Origin: Roseovarius sp. MMSF_3281
GTDB taxonomy: Bacteria; Pseudomonadota; Alphaproteobacteria; Rhodobacterales; Rhodobacteraceae
Assembly: GCF_030733685.1 (NCBI RefSeq)
Contig: NZ_JASHIM010000003.1
Coordinates: 1-64,000, forward strand
DNA length: 64,000 bases
Direction of reading: 5' to 3'
Position numbers and translations under genes: made by a program. The notes under the pieces are model-generated. The model did not search any database. It was not told where the DNA came from and worked only from the letters and a program-made list of their open reading frames with translations. This document shows, one piece after another, positions 37,938-46,782 of the stretch (the stretch's first letter is position 1; each line of letters starts with the position of its first letter).

Positions 37938-38312
37938 TCAGCTCTCGGTGGCTGGCACCGGGGCAACCGCGCCGCCGGAAAGCCACATCTTCTCAAGCTG
38001 ATAGAAATCGCGCACTTCGGGGCGGAACACATGGACGATCACATCGCCCGTGTCGATCAGCACCCAATCGCCCGTGTCCTTGCCCTCGATCTTCGACAGG
38101 ATGCCATATTCCTGCTTCAGACGATCGGCCAGTTTCTCGGCAATCGCCGTGACCTGCCGCGACGATCTGCCCGAGCAGATCACCATGTAATCGCCCATCG
38201 CCGATTTGCCGCGCAGGTCAACCTGCACGATGTCTTCGGCCTTGTCGTCGTCAAGGGATTTCAGGATGCGCGCAAGCTGTGCCTCGCTATTCGCGCCAGT
38301 GCCGGGCGTCAT
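37938..38312 (-). CDS. rsfS: ribosomal silencing factor RsfS
   Basis: A 124-residue RsfS/DUF143 protein that binds ribosomal protein uL14 and blocks 30S-50S joining in starvation. Family blocks: KAEDIVQVDLRGKSAMGDYM, MVICSGRSSRQVTAIAEKLA, and the C-terminal GDWVLIDTGDVIVHVFRPEV followed by RDFYQLEKMW. The ATG at 38312 is preferred over a GTG one codon upstream. It is directly followed by rlmH. nadD, often adjacent in other bacteria, is not here. Confidence 0.96.
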   Translation of the reverse strand: MTPGTGANSEAQLARILKSLDDDKAEDIVQVDLRGKSAMGDYMVICSGRSSRQVTAIAEKLADRLKQEYGILSKIEGKDTGDWVLIDTGDVIVHVFRPEVRDFYQLEKMWLSGGAVAPVPATES

Positions 38313-38464
38313 CACGGGCGCCCCATGTTCAGCGGCCTGTGCCGCGTCAGCCGTAAAAGACAGGACATCGTCCTCCTTCGCAAACGCGCCGCTCAGCCCC
38401 GGCGCCGGGCATGTCTTTAAGGTAGCAACTCAAACGGGCCTTTTCAATAAAACCCTGCGCGGGC

Positions 38465-39814
38465 TCAAGTGCCCTGTGCCCCTTCTGCCGCATCGCCCAG
38501 CAGCCGCACCTCGCGCTGCGGGAAGGGGATGGAAATGTCATGCTCTTGGAATTTGTCCCATAGCGCAAGATACACATTGCCCCGGATATTGGTCAGGCCG
38601 CCGGTTGGGTCACTGATCCAGAACCGCAGGATGTAATCGACGCTGCTGTCGCCAAAGCCCACGATATGGCACACCGGCGGCTTGAACTCCAACACCCGGT
38701 CCACGCTCTTGGCCGCCTCGATGGCCAGCGCCCGCACCTTGTGCGGATCGTCGCCATAGGCGGTACCGAAATAGATATCCAGCCGCACGTAATCGTTGGA
38801 ATGGGACCAGTTGACCACCTGGCCGGTGATCAAATCCTCGTTCGGAATAAGGTATTCCCGACCGTCGCGCGTGGTGATCGAGACGTAGCGCGCCCCAAGG
38901 CTGTTGATCCAGCCGAAGGTCTCGCCAAGGCTGATCACATCGCCCGGCTTGATCGACCGGTCCAGCAAAAGGATCACCCCCGACACAAGGTTCGACACCA
39001 CCTTTTGCAGGCCAAACCCAAGGCCAACACCAATCGCCCCCGACAGCACCGCAAGCCCGGTCAGGTCCACGCCCACCGCGCGCAAGCCGATGAAAAACGC
39101 CGCGCCATACAGCAAAAGCTGGATGAACTTGACGGCCAAGACCTGCATCGAGGGCGAGATTTCTTCGTTGCTGCGAATCCGCGCCGCCGTGGCTTTCGAC
39201 ACGAACCGCGCCGCGAACATCAGCGCGACCACGATCACGACCGCCTGCACCACCATCCAGACCGACAGGCGAATGTCACCGAAACTCACCGCCGCACTGT
39301 CCAGAAGCCGCTCAACCTCATCCGTCAGGCCAAGGATGATCAGCGTCACCCATATCCACGCCCCGTAACGCACCGCCGAACGCACGAAACCATTGACGAT
39401 GAATCGCGTGATCACCGTGATCAACAACCACGCCATCGAAAGGCTTGCGAATATCTCCAACAGGTAGGATCGCGATGGCCATGTCGTGGCCTGCATCCCC
39501 CAGACCACCGGCCAGATCAGCGCGACGAAAACAATCAATCGCAACCGCCTGTGGATCATCACCAGAAAACGCATCCGCGATTTGGGCCAGCCTTCGCGCC
39601 CGCGCATCCAATTGTGATACCGCGGCGCCAAAACCCGCGCCACGAGCGTGGCCAAGATGAAAACCCCGACCGCAATCGCCACCTGATAGGCGTTCCACGG
39701 CCGCATAAGGCCCATCGCGAAGGTCTGGACATGCTCCCAAAGGCCCAGCGCGATTTCCTGGGTGCCTTGCGGGAAGGCCCGCGAAAGGCCATCCGTGATG
39801 ATATCTTCTTCCAT
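38465..39814 (-). CDS. mechanosensitive ion channel (MscS family)
   Basis: A 449-residue MscS-type channel that releases solutes on hypo-osmotic shock. Four to six hydrophobic segments (about 44-62, 88-106, 118-138, 155-172, 190-205 and 232-252) precede the pore helix and beta domain: GLAVLSGAIGVGLGFGLQKV (about 263-282, the Gly/Ala-rich TM3) and VSNLVSGVILLLDRSIKPGD (the Sm-like domain start). The C-terminal alpha/beta domain follows. Larger than E. coli MscS (286 residues) because of extra N-terminal helices. Divergent from the deacetylase gene. Confidence 0.92.
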   Translation of the reverse strand: MEEDIITDGLSRAFPQGTQEIALGLWEHVQTFAMGLMRPWNAYQVAIAVGVFILATLVARVLAPRYHNWMRGREGWPKSRMRFLVMIHRRLRLIVFVALIWPVVWGMQATTWPSRSYLLEIFASLSMAWLLITVITRFIVNGFVRSAVRYGAWIWVTLIILGLTDEVERLLDSAAVSFGDIRLSVWMVVQAVVIVVALMFAARFVSKATAARIRSNEEISPSMQVLAVKFIQLLLYGAAFFIGLRAVGVDLTGLAVLSGAIGVGLGFGLQKVVSNLVSGVILLLDRSIKPGDVISLGETFGWINSLGARYVSITTRDGREYLIPNEDLITGQVVNWSHSNDYVRLDIYFGTAYGDDPHKVRALAIEAAKSVDRVLEFKPPVCHIVGFGDSSVDYILRFWISDPTGGLTNIRGNVYLALWDKFQEHDISIPFPQREVRLLGDAAEGAQGT

Positions 39815-39916
39815 GAAGCCAGATTACACGCACTGCGCACATCAACAAGCACCGTCTGGACAATCCGGTGCGCCCGCGTCCATCCTGTGGCGCAACACAG
39901 GACGCGGAGACACTCG

Positions 39917-40840
39917 ATGACAACCACCCTTCTGACCCATGCCGATGGCCTTGAACACGTCACGCCCCCCGGCCACCCCGAACAGGTGGCCCGGCTGGAA
40001 CGGGTCTGGGCCGCGCTTGCCGGCAAGGATTTGATCCGCGAAGAGGCCCCGATTGCCACCGACGACGACCTGCGCCTCACCCACCCCCAGGCGCATATCG
40101 ACCATATCAAGGCCTCCGAACCCGCCGAGGGCCTCATCCAGCTGGATGCAGATACTTGGATGTCGCCCGGTTCGGTCGATGCCGCCCTGCGCGGTGTGGG
40201 CGCAGCCCTGCGCGCCACCGATCTGGTCCTGTCCGGCGATACGCAAAACGCCTTTTGCGCCATGCGCCCGCCCGGCCACCACGCCGAGACCGAAAAAACC
40301 ATGGGCTTTTGCCTTTTCGGCACGGCGGCGATTGCCGCCAAACACGCGTTGGAACGGCATGGCCTCAATCGCGTGGCGGTGGTTGATTTCGACGTCCACC
40401 ACGGCAACGGCACACAGGACCTACTGTGGGATGAGGCGCGCGCGCTTTTTGTCTCCTCGCACCAATTCCCGCTTTGGCCCGGCACCGGGCGCTCCAGTGA
40501 CGTTGGTGCGCATGACAACGTGCTGAACCTGCCGCTTGACCCGATGAGCGATGGCAAAATCTTCCGTGCCGCCTATGAAGATCACGTGTTCCCCCGGCTC
40601 GGGGCCTTCGCCCCCGAACTGGTGATCATCTCCGCCGGGTTCGACGCCCACCGCGACGACCCGCTGGCCCAACTCGACCTGCTCGAGGCCGATTTCGCAT
40701 GGGTGACAAATCGCCTTTGCGACATCGCCGACAAACACGCAAAGGGCCGCGTGGTCTCGGTTCTCGAAGGCGGCTACAACCTCGACGCATTGGCCGCCAG
40801 TGCGGCGGCGCATGTGGATGTGCTGATCGAACGGGGGTAA
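39917..40840 (+). CDS. histone deacetylase family protein (acetylpolyamine amidohydrolase-like)
   Basis: A 307-residue zinc amidohydrolase of the class II histone-deacetylase/AcuC/APAH superfamily. Motifs: RPPGHHAE (about 115-122, His pair), DFDVHHGNGTQD (about 155-166, zinc Asp and His), SAGFDAHRDDPLAQ (about 239-252, second zinc Asp) and EGGYNLDAL (about 285-293). Bacterial members remove acetyl groups from polyamines or proteins. GGAG precedes the ATG at 39917. It converges on tauE. Confidence 0.92.
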   Translation: MTTTLLTHADGLEHVTPPGHPEQVARLERVWAALAGKDLIREEAPIATDDDLRLTHPQAHIDHIKASEPAEGLIQLDADTWMSPGSVDAALRGVGAALRATDLVLSGDTQNAFCAMRPPGHHAETEKTMGFCLFGTAAIAAKHALERHGLNRVAVVDFDVHHGNGTQDLLWDEARALFVSSHQFPLWPGTGRSSDVGAHDNVLNLPLDPMSDGKIFRAAYEDHVFPRLGAFAPELVIISAGFDAHRDDPLAQLDLLEADFAWVTNRLCDIADKHAKGRVVSVLEGGYNLDALAASAAAHVDVLIERG

Positions 40841-40864
40841 GGCCCGCCCCCGCAGGGGGAAAGG

Positions 40865-41788
40865 TCAAAGACCCCGCGCACCGGCGATCGAGAACACCTC
40901 GTCAGGCTCTAACACCATGTCGAACCCCAGCTTGAGACAAACCGCAAGCACCAGCATGGCAAGCAGAATCCGCACCTGCTCGGCCTTCAATAGCAATCCG
41001 ATCCTCGATCCGATCTGCGCCCCGATCACCCCGCCGACAATCAAAAGCACCGCCAGAACCGTATCCACGGTATGGCTGCTATAGGCGTGCATCATCGTGG
41101 TGTATGCCGAAACGAAAAGGATCTGGAACAGCGAGGTCCCGACCACAACCTTTGTCGGCATGCCGAGAATATAAATCATCGCAGGCACGATCACAAAGCC
41201 GCCGCCAACCCCCATGATGGCCGACAACACACCGACGACAAACCCGACGATCAGGGGCGGGAAAACCGAAATATACAATTTCGACGTCCGAAAGCGCACC
41301 CGCAGCGGCATGGCATGCACCCAGTCGCGGCGCGTGCGCCTGGTCCGGGGCCGGGGGCCTTGCACTCTGGCCCGGCGGATGGCGTTCAGGCTCTCGATGA
41401 ACATCAATCCACCGATCAGGCCCAGGAAAACCACGTAAAACAGGTTCACCAGCAGATCGACCTGGCCAAGCTGACGCAACAGGTTGAAGACGTAAACCCC
41501 CACGGTCGACCCGGCCAGCCCGCCGCACATCAAGGCGAACCCCATGGGAAAATCCACCGTGCCGCGCCGCAGGTGGGCAAGGATGGCCGAAAAGGACGAG
41601 GCGACGATCTGGTTGGCCGATGTAGCCACGGCGACGGCGGGCGGGATGCCGATGAAAAACAGCAATGGCGTGATCAGGAACCCGCCGCCAACCCCGAACA
41701 TCCCCGACAGCAACCCGACAATCAGCCCGATGGACAACAAAAGAGGTCCGTTCAAGGAAACTTCGGCGATGGGCAGATAAACTTGCAT
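40865..41788 (-). CDS. TauE/SafE family sulfite/organosulfonate exporter-like permease
   Basis: A 307-residue membrane protein with about eight hydrophobic segments in two homologous halves. Repeated family motifs: GLLSGMFGVGGGFLITPLLF near residue 25 and GVLSAIMGVGGGFVIVPAMI near 190. The central loop (IRRARVQGPRPRTRRTRRDW) is strongly basic, so it should face the cytoplasm. Members export sulfite, sulfoacetate or related anions; substrate unknown here. The ATG at 41788 is chosen over a TTG at 41848. Confidence 0.9.
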   Translation of the reverse strand: MQVYLPIAEVSLNGPLLLSIGLIVGLLSGMFGVGGGFLITPLLFFIGIPPAVAVATSANQIVASSFSAILAHLRRGTVDFPMGFALMCGGLAGSTVGVYVFNLLRQLGQVDLLVNLFYVVFLGLIGGLMFIESLNAIRRARVQGPRPRTRRTRRDWVHAMPLRVRFRTSKLYISVFPPLIVGFVVGVLSAIMGVGGGFVIVPAMIYILGMPTKVVVGTSLFQILFVSAYTTMMHAYSSHTVDTVLAVLLIVGGVIGAQIGSRIGLLLKAEQVRILLAMLVLAVCLKLGFDMVLEPDEVFSIAGARGL

Positions 41789-41881
41789 ACGGCGGGCTTG
41801 GGAAATTGCGTCTGCCACGCCCCTACGCCCAAGACCCACCGGGTGCAAGCCGGGGCCGCATTAAAAGTTGGTCAATCCCGC

Positions 41882-42235
41882 CTAATCCAGCACCCGCGCG
41901 GCCGCCCCGATCAGGTCCAGCACCTCACGGGTTTCGCGGTCCACATGGTACACGTGATCGCCGACGCGATAATAGGTATAATGCGGGTCCAGCCCATGCC
42001 GCCCCGGTCGCCTGACGATCCAGTAATCGCCGTCTATGATATCGCCCCGCCGGTATTTTCGCGCCTGGCCGGGCGGCACGCAGGGCGGGTTCTTCTTGGT
42101 CAGTCCGGGCGGGCAATCAAGGCCCTGCGCAACGCCCCCCGAACGCCCCTTGCCCGGCTTGTGGTTTCCCGCCTCCGCCGCCAAGCCGACCAAGGCCAGC
42201 CCCGCCGCGGCAATGAATACCGGAACATATCGCAT
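41882..42235 (-). CDS. small exported protein with CPPG motif
   Basis: A 117-residue exported protein. The signal peptide MRYVPVFIAAAGLALVGLAA is followed by LDCPPGLTKKNPPCVPPGQA, a duplicated CPPG motif found in many small alphaproteobacterial periplasmic proteins. The C-terminal half reads GDIIDGDYWIVRRPGRHGLD then YYRVGDHVYHVDRETREVL, an RcnB-like pattern of beta strands. Function unknown. Transcribed alone; it converges with neither neighbour closely. Confidence 0.7.
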   Translation of the reverse strand: MRYVPVFIAAAGLALVGLAAEAGNHKPGKGRSGGVAQGLDCPPGLTKKNPPCVPPGQARKYRRGDIIDGDYWIVRRPGRHGLDPHYTYYRVGDHVYHVDRETREVLDLIGAAARVLD

Positions 42236-42545
42236 AAGACGCCTCCGTTTCTTTCAATCGTGTCACAAAGATAGGCATTTCCCGTGCAAGGAAAGCCCCG
42301 ATCAGGACCCGTCGGCGGAATCGAGCCTGCCTGCAGAGCCGAGGGGCCACATCCACCGCAAGGCCCCGCCGCTTGCCCGCCCCGGGCATCGGTCCTCGCT
42401 ATCCAGCGCACCGGATGTCCCCTGCGGCACCGCGTCCCCCTGCGCTCCAGGCAGGCCCCACCACCCCTACATAACCTGACGCCAAGGGGTTCACCCCGCC
42501 GCCGCAAGGCGCTAGAACCCCTGCAACCCGAGGCAGGAGCAAAGC
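42236..42545. other. intergenic region upstream of gpmI
   Basis: 310 bases between the divergent exported-protein gene and gpmI. Both promoters should be here, but I see no convincing -35/-10 pair, hairpin or repeat. The GC-rich run at 42330-42440 shows only antisense-shadow reading frames. A GAGGCAGGAGC Shine-Dalgarno lies just before the gpmI start. Confidence 0.5.
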
Positions 42546-44063
42546 ATGAGCACCCCGAAACCCGTTGTCCTGTGCATTCTTGATGGCTGGGGCCTGTCGG
42601 ACACGACCGAGGCCAACGCCCCGGCCTTGGCCAACACCCCCAATTTCGACCGCATCATGCAGACCTGCCCGCAGGCCACCCTCATCACCCACGGCCCCGA
42701 CGTGGGCCTGCCCCGCGGGCAGATGGGCAATTCCGAGGTGGGGCACACCAACATCGGCGCGGGCCGGGTGGTGGCGATGGACCTTGGACAGATCGATCTG
42801 TCGATCGAGGATGGCTCCTTCTTCGACAATGAAAACCTGCAAGCCTTCGTGTCGAAGCTGCAAGAAACCGGCGGCACGGCGCATCTCATGGGGCTGATAT
42901 CGGATGGCGGGGTGCATGGGCACCTCAACCACATCCTCGCCGCCGCCACGGCGATTGCCGGCGCGGGCGTGCCCGTGGCCCTGCATGCCATCACAGATGG
43001 GCGCGACGTGCTGCCCCGCTCCGCCCGTCCCTTCTTTGAAACATTGGAAGACGGCCTGCCCAATGGCGCCCATGTGGCTACCGTCACCGGGCGCTATTTC
43101 GCCATGGACCGCGACAACCGCTGGGACCGCGTGCAAGAAGCTTACGAGGCCATGGTGCACGGCAAAGGCATCCGCGCCAAGGACGCGCGAACGGCCGTGA
43201 CCAACGCCTATGCCCGCTCCGAATCCGATGAATTCATCGCCGCCACCGTGATCGGTGACTATACCGGGGCCAAGGATGGCGACGGGGTCTTCTGCCTCAA
43301 CTTCCGCGCCGACCGCGCCCGTGAAATCCTCCGCGCCGTGGGCGAGCCGGGGTTCGACGCCTTCGACGCGGGCCCGCGCCCCGACTGGGCCGCGCTTCTG
43401 GGTATGGTCGAATACTCCGACGCCCATAACCAATTCATGGATACGGTCTTTCCCGCCCGCGACATCGTCAATACCTTGGGCGAATGGGTGGCCAAACAGG
43501 GCAAAACACAGTTCCACCTGGCGGAAACCGAGAAATACCCGCATGTCACCTTCTTCCTGAACGGCGGCAAGGAAGAGCCCGAAACCGGCGAAGACCGCTA
43601 CATGGCCGCCTCCCCCAAGGTGGCCACCTACGACCTGCAACCGGAAATGAGCGCGCCGGAAGTGACCGAACATTTCGTCGGCGCCATCGAAGACGGCTAT
43701 GACCTGATTGTGGTCAATTACGCCAACCCCGACATGGTCGGCCACACCGGCGACCTGAAGGCCGCCATGGCCGCCTGCGAGGCGGTGGACGAGGGATTGG
43801 GCAAAGTCCTGACAGCCCTCGAAAAAGCCGATGGCGCGATGATCGTCACCGCCGATCACGGCAATTGCGAAGTGATGATCGACCCCGAAACCGGCGGGCC
43901 GCATACCGCCCATACCCTCAACCCGGTGCCCGTGGTGCTGGTGGGCGGGCCTTCGGGGGCCTCGCTTAACCCCGGTCGGCTGGCCGATCTTGCGCCCACC
44001 CTGCTGCACCTCATGGGGCTGCCGCAACCGCCCGAGATGACCGGGGAGTGCCTGATCGCATGA
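42546..44063 (+). CDS. gpmI: 2,3-bisphosphoglycerate-independent phosphoglycerate mutase
   Basis: A 505-residue dimanganese enzyme converting 3- to 2-phosphoglycerate in glycolysis. The metal Asp is in CILDGWGLSD (about 10-19) and the phospho-acceptor Ser63 in GQMGNSEVGHTNIGAGR. The second metal cluster reads YANPDMVGHTGD and ITADHGNCE. Length and motifs are typical of alphaproteobacterial GpmI. First gene of the gpmI-envC-ctpA operon; its stop overlaps envC by 4 bases. Confidence 0.97.
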   Translation: MSTPKPVVLCILDGWGLSDTTEANAPALANTPNFDRIMQTCPQATLITHGPDVGLPRGQMGNSEVGHTNIGAGRVVAMDLGQIDLSIEDGSFFDNENLQAFVSKLQETGGTAHLMGLISDGGVHGHLNHILAAATAIAGAGVPVALHAITDGRDVLPRSARPFFETLEDGLPNGAHVATVTGRYFAMDRDNRWDRVQEAYEAMVHGKGIRAKDARTAVTNAYARSESDEFIAATVIGDYTGAKDGDGVFCLNFRADRAREILRAVGEPGFDAFDAGPRPDWAALLGMVEYSDAHNQFMDTVFPARDIVNTLGEWVAKQGKTQFHLAETEKYPHVTFFLNGGKEEPETGEDRYMAASPKVATYDLQPEMSAPEVTEHFVGAIEDGYDLIVVNYANPDMVGHTGDLKAAMAACEAVDEGLGKVLTALEKADGAMIVTADHGNCEVMIDPETGGPHTAHTLNPVPVVLVGGPSGASLNPGRLADLAPTLLHLMGLPQPPEMTGECLIA

Positions 44064-45202
44064 AACTGCTGGCCGCAGTCGCAGGGATCTTCTTTGCCGG
44101 TGCCCTCGCCGCACAGGAACCTGCGGCCACGCCAGACCCCGCCGAGGCCGCGCGCACCGCCGCCGACCGCCTGTCGCGTGCAGGCCGGATGCTGAACGAC
44201 GCGCAGGGCGCGCGCAACCGGGTCAAGGCCCTGTCGGAAACCGTGCACGCCTACGAGGACGGGCTGGAAGCCATGCGCGAAGGCCTGCGCCGGGCGGCCA
44301 TCCGCGAAGAAACCCTGACCCGTGAATTGCAGTCGCGCGAAGATGACATCGCCCGCCTTCTGGGCGTGCTGATGTCGATGGGCGATACACCCGCGCCGGT
44401 TCTCACGCTGCACCCCTCGGGGCCGGTGGGCACCGCGCGCTCGGGCATGATCCTGGCCGAGGTGACACCGGCCCTCAACAGCCGTGCCAGCGACCTGCGC
44501 GAAACCCTGAACGAGGTCGCCATCCTGCGCGGCCTGCAACAAACCGCCGCCGACAGGTTGGCCGAAGGCCTGCAAGGCGCACAGAAAGCCCGCACAGCCC
44601 TTAGCCAGGCCATGGCGGACCGTACCGACCTGCCGCGCCGCTTTACCGAAGACCCGGTGAAAACCGCGCTTCTGATCGCCTCGACCGAAACGCTGGAAGG
44701 CTTCGCAAGCGGCCTCAGCGAGATCGCCGTCGACGAAGCGCCGGGCAGCCTGCCGGGTATCGCCGAGCGCAAAGGGCAACTTCCCCTGCCCGTGCAGGGC
44801 CGCATATTGCGCCGCGCGGGCGAACAGGACGCCGCCGGAATCGCCCGGCCCGGCATTGTCATGGCCACCCGCCCCCGCGCCCTTGTCACGACGCCTGCAC
44901 CGGCGACCGTCAGGTATCGCGGGCCGCTTCTGGATTACGGAAACGTGATCATCCTCGAACCGCAGGCCGGAATTCTGCTGGTGCTCGCGGGGTTGGACGT
45001 GGTCTATGGTCAAAGCGGACAGGTGCTTCCGGGCGGCAGCCCGGTGGGCCTGATGGGCGGTGCAGCCCCCGGTGCCGACCTGATAATTCCCGACGCGCCC
45101 CAACAGACGGGTGCCGAACGCAGCGAAACCCTCTATATTGAGGTCCGAGAAGACAACTCACCCGTGGACCCCGCCCAGTGGTTCAAGACAGACGAAGGAT
45201 AA
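44060..45202 (+). CDS. envC: EnvC-like murein hydrolase activator, degenerate LytM domain
   Basis: A 380-residue exported protein. The signal peptide MKLLAAVAGIFFAGALAA ends at ALAA-Q. A long coiled coil (about 30-105 and 140-190; NRVKALSETVHAYEDGLEAM) is followed by a LytM/M23 domain starting near LPLPVQGRILRRAGEQD. The M23 zinc ligands (HxxxD, HxH) are absent; the region reads YGNVIILEPQAGILLVLAGL. This is the degenerate form that, like E. coli EnvC, would activate amidases rather than cut peptidoglycan. Overlaps gpmI (ATGA). Confidence 0.88.
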   Translation: MKLLAAVAGIFFAGALAAQEPAATPDPAEAARTAADRLSRAGRMLNDAQGARNRVKALSETVHAYEDGLEAMREGLRRAAIREETLTRELQSREDDIARLLGVLMSMGDTPAPVLTLHPSGPVGTARSGMILAEVTPALNSRASDLRETLNEVAILRGLQQTAADRLAEGLQGAQKARTALSQAMADRTDLPRRFTEDPVKTALLIASTETLEGFASGLSEIAVDEAPGSLPGIAERKGQLPLPVQGRILRRAGEQDAAGIARPGIVMATRPRALVTTPAPATVRYRGPLLDYGNVIILEPQAGILLVLAGLDVVYGQSGQVLPGGSPVGLMGGAAPGADLIIPDAPQQTGAERSETLYIEVREDNSPVDPAQWFKTDEG

Positions 45203-45209
45203 CCGCACC

Positions 45210-46547
45210 ATGAAGAAATTCCTGATGGCCGCAGTCGCCGGAATACTGGCTGGCATCGTCGTGACCACACAGGTCGCCGCCCCCCTTCTGGCGCAGGAGG
45301 CCGAGCGGCAAACCAATGTCTATGAACAGCTCGACCTGTTCGGGGATATTTTCGAGCGCATCCGCTCGCAATACGTCGAAGAGGTCGACGAAGCCGACCT
45401 GATCGAGGCCGCCATCAACGGCATGCTGACTTCGCTCGACCCGCACTCCAGCTACCTCAGCCCGCAAGACGCCGCCGACATGCGCGTCCAAACCCGCGGC
45501 GAATTCGGCGGCCTGGGCATCGAGGTCACGCAGGAAGACGGTTTCGTCAAGGTCGTCTCGCCCATCGACGGAACCCCGGCAGATAACGCCGGCGTCGAGG
45601 CGGGTGATTTCATCACCCATGTCGACGGCGAAAGCGTTCTGGGCCTGACCCTCGACGAAGCGGTCGAGAAGATGCGCGGCCCGGTCGGCAGCGAAATCGT
45701 CATCACCGTGGTCCGCGAAGGCGAAGCCGAACCTTTCGACCTGTCGATCATCCGCGATACCATCAAGCTGACGGCGGTGCGCGCACGGACCGAACAACAA
45801 ACCGTGGTGCTGCGCGTGACAACCTTCAACGACCAGACCTATGACAACCTGACCGAGGGCCTGACCGAACAGTTCGAGGCCGCAGGCGGGGCCGACAAGG
45901 TCAACGGTATCGTGCTGGACCTGCGCAACAACCCCGGCGGGTTGCTGACACAGGCGATCAAGGTGTCGGACGCCTTCCTTGAAAAGGGCGAGATCGTCTC
46001 GACCCGGGGCCGCAACCCGGAAGACGGCGAACGCTTCAACGCCACCGCCGGAGACCTGATCGACGGCAAACCCATGGTCGTGCTGATCAACGGCGGCTCG
46101 GCCTCGGCCTCCGAAATCGTCGCCGGTGCGCTTCAGGATCACCGCCGCGCGGTGGTCGTGGGCACGAAAAGCTTCGGCAAGGGCTCGGTTCAAACGGTGA
46201 TGCCGCTGCGCGGCGACGGCGCGATGCGCCTGACCACCTCGCGCTATTACACGCCGTCGGGCCGGTCGATCCAGGCGCTGGGCGTGTCGCCCGACATCGT
46301 GGTCGAACAACCCCGCCGCGCACCGGAAAGCGAGGAGGAGGAAGAGACCACGCCTCGCGCCCGTTTCGAAGCCGACCTGCGCGGCAGCCTCGACAACGAC
46401 AGCCTGAGCGAGGACGAGATCCGCCAGATCGAAGATGAACAGGCCCGCGCCGAAGAGGTCGCGAAACTGCGCGAGGAGGATTATCAGCTGGCCTATGCCA
46501 TCGACATCCTCAAGGGCCTGACCACCCTGAACGGCGACGGCAAGTAA
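45210..46547 (+). CDS. ctpA: C-terminal processing protease (S41)
   Basis: A 445-residue periplasmic S41 peptidase. The signal peptide MKKFLMAAVAGILAGIVVTT is followed by a PDZ domain (about 92-175; GGLGIEVTQEDGFVKVVSPI). The catalytic Ser299-Lys324 dyad lies in INGGSASASEIVAG and TKSFGKGSVQT. The C-terminal tail is acidic (ESEEEEETTP). It trims envelope proteins and probably regulates murein hydrolases, matching its envC neighbour. The ATG at 45210 has GAAGGATA upstream, 7 bases after envC. An intrinsic terminator follows. Confidence 0.95.
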   Translation: MKKFLMAAVAGILAGIVVTTQVAAPLLAQEAERQTNVYEQLDLFGDIFERIRSQYVEEVDEADLIEAAINGMLTSLDPHSSYLSPQDAADMRVQTRGEFGGLGIEVTQEDGFVKVVSPIDGTPADNAGVEAGDFITHVDGESVLGLTLDEAVEKMRGPVGSEIVITVVREGEAEPFDLSIIRDTIKLTAVRARTEQQTVVLRVTTFNDQTYDNLTEGLTEQFEAAGGADKVNGIVLDLRNNPGGLLTQAIKVSDAFLEKGEIVSTRGRNPEDGERFNATAGDLIDGKPMVVLINGGSASASEIVAGALQDHRRAVVVGTKSFGKGSVQTVMPLRGDGAMRLTTSRYYTPSGRSIQALGVSPDIVVEQPRRAPESEEEEETTPRARFEADLRGSLDNDSLSEDEIRQIEDEQARAEEVAKLREEDYQLAYAIDILKGLTTLNGDGK

Positions 46548-46570
46548 GCGTTCCAACCACGCTTGTGTGA

Positions 46571-46603
46571 CGGCCCGCCCCTCCCGGCGGGCCGTTTTCT
46601 TTT
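46571..46603 (+). terminator. intrinsic terminator after ctpA
   Basis: Arms CGGCCCGCC (46571-46579) and GGCGGGCCG (46586-46594) with a 6-base loop, then TTTTCTTTT. It ends the gpmI-envC-ctpA transcript. Confidence 0.92.
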
Positions 46604-46700
46604 GGCTTTCGGGTATCTCGGTCTCCGCCTTCGGCGGGAACCTCGGCGCCTGCGGCGGGCGGGCCGCGATGCGCCGACCCCGGCGCGGGTGGCCGGCCCT

Positions 46701-46739
46701 GGATGCCTCCGGCGGGGATATTTATGAAAAGAAGAAGAC
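46701..46739 (+). repeat. dispersed repeat, half of the livG-livF hairpin
   Basis: 39 bases starting GGATGCCTCCGGCGGGGATA and ending GAAGAAGA match 24352-24390 with a single mismatch. Only one arm is present here. It lies in the leader of the ClC gene. Confidence 0.75.
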
Positions 46740-46782
46740 CGGTGGCATTGAAAGGACGCGGCAGTTGCGAAAGACTGCCCAT

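Noticed and set aside
42399..44114. 571-codon minus ORF opposite gpmI
   Set aside because: Antisense of gpmI with no protein features.
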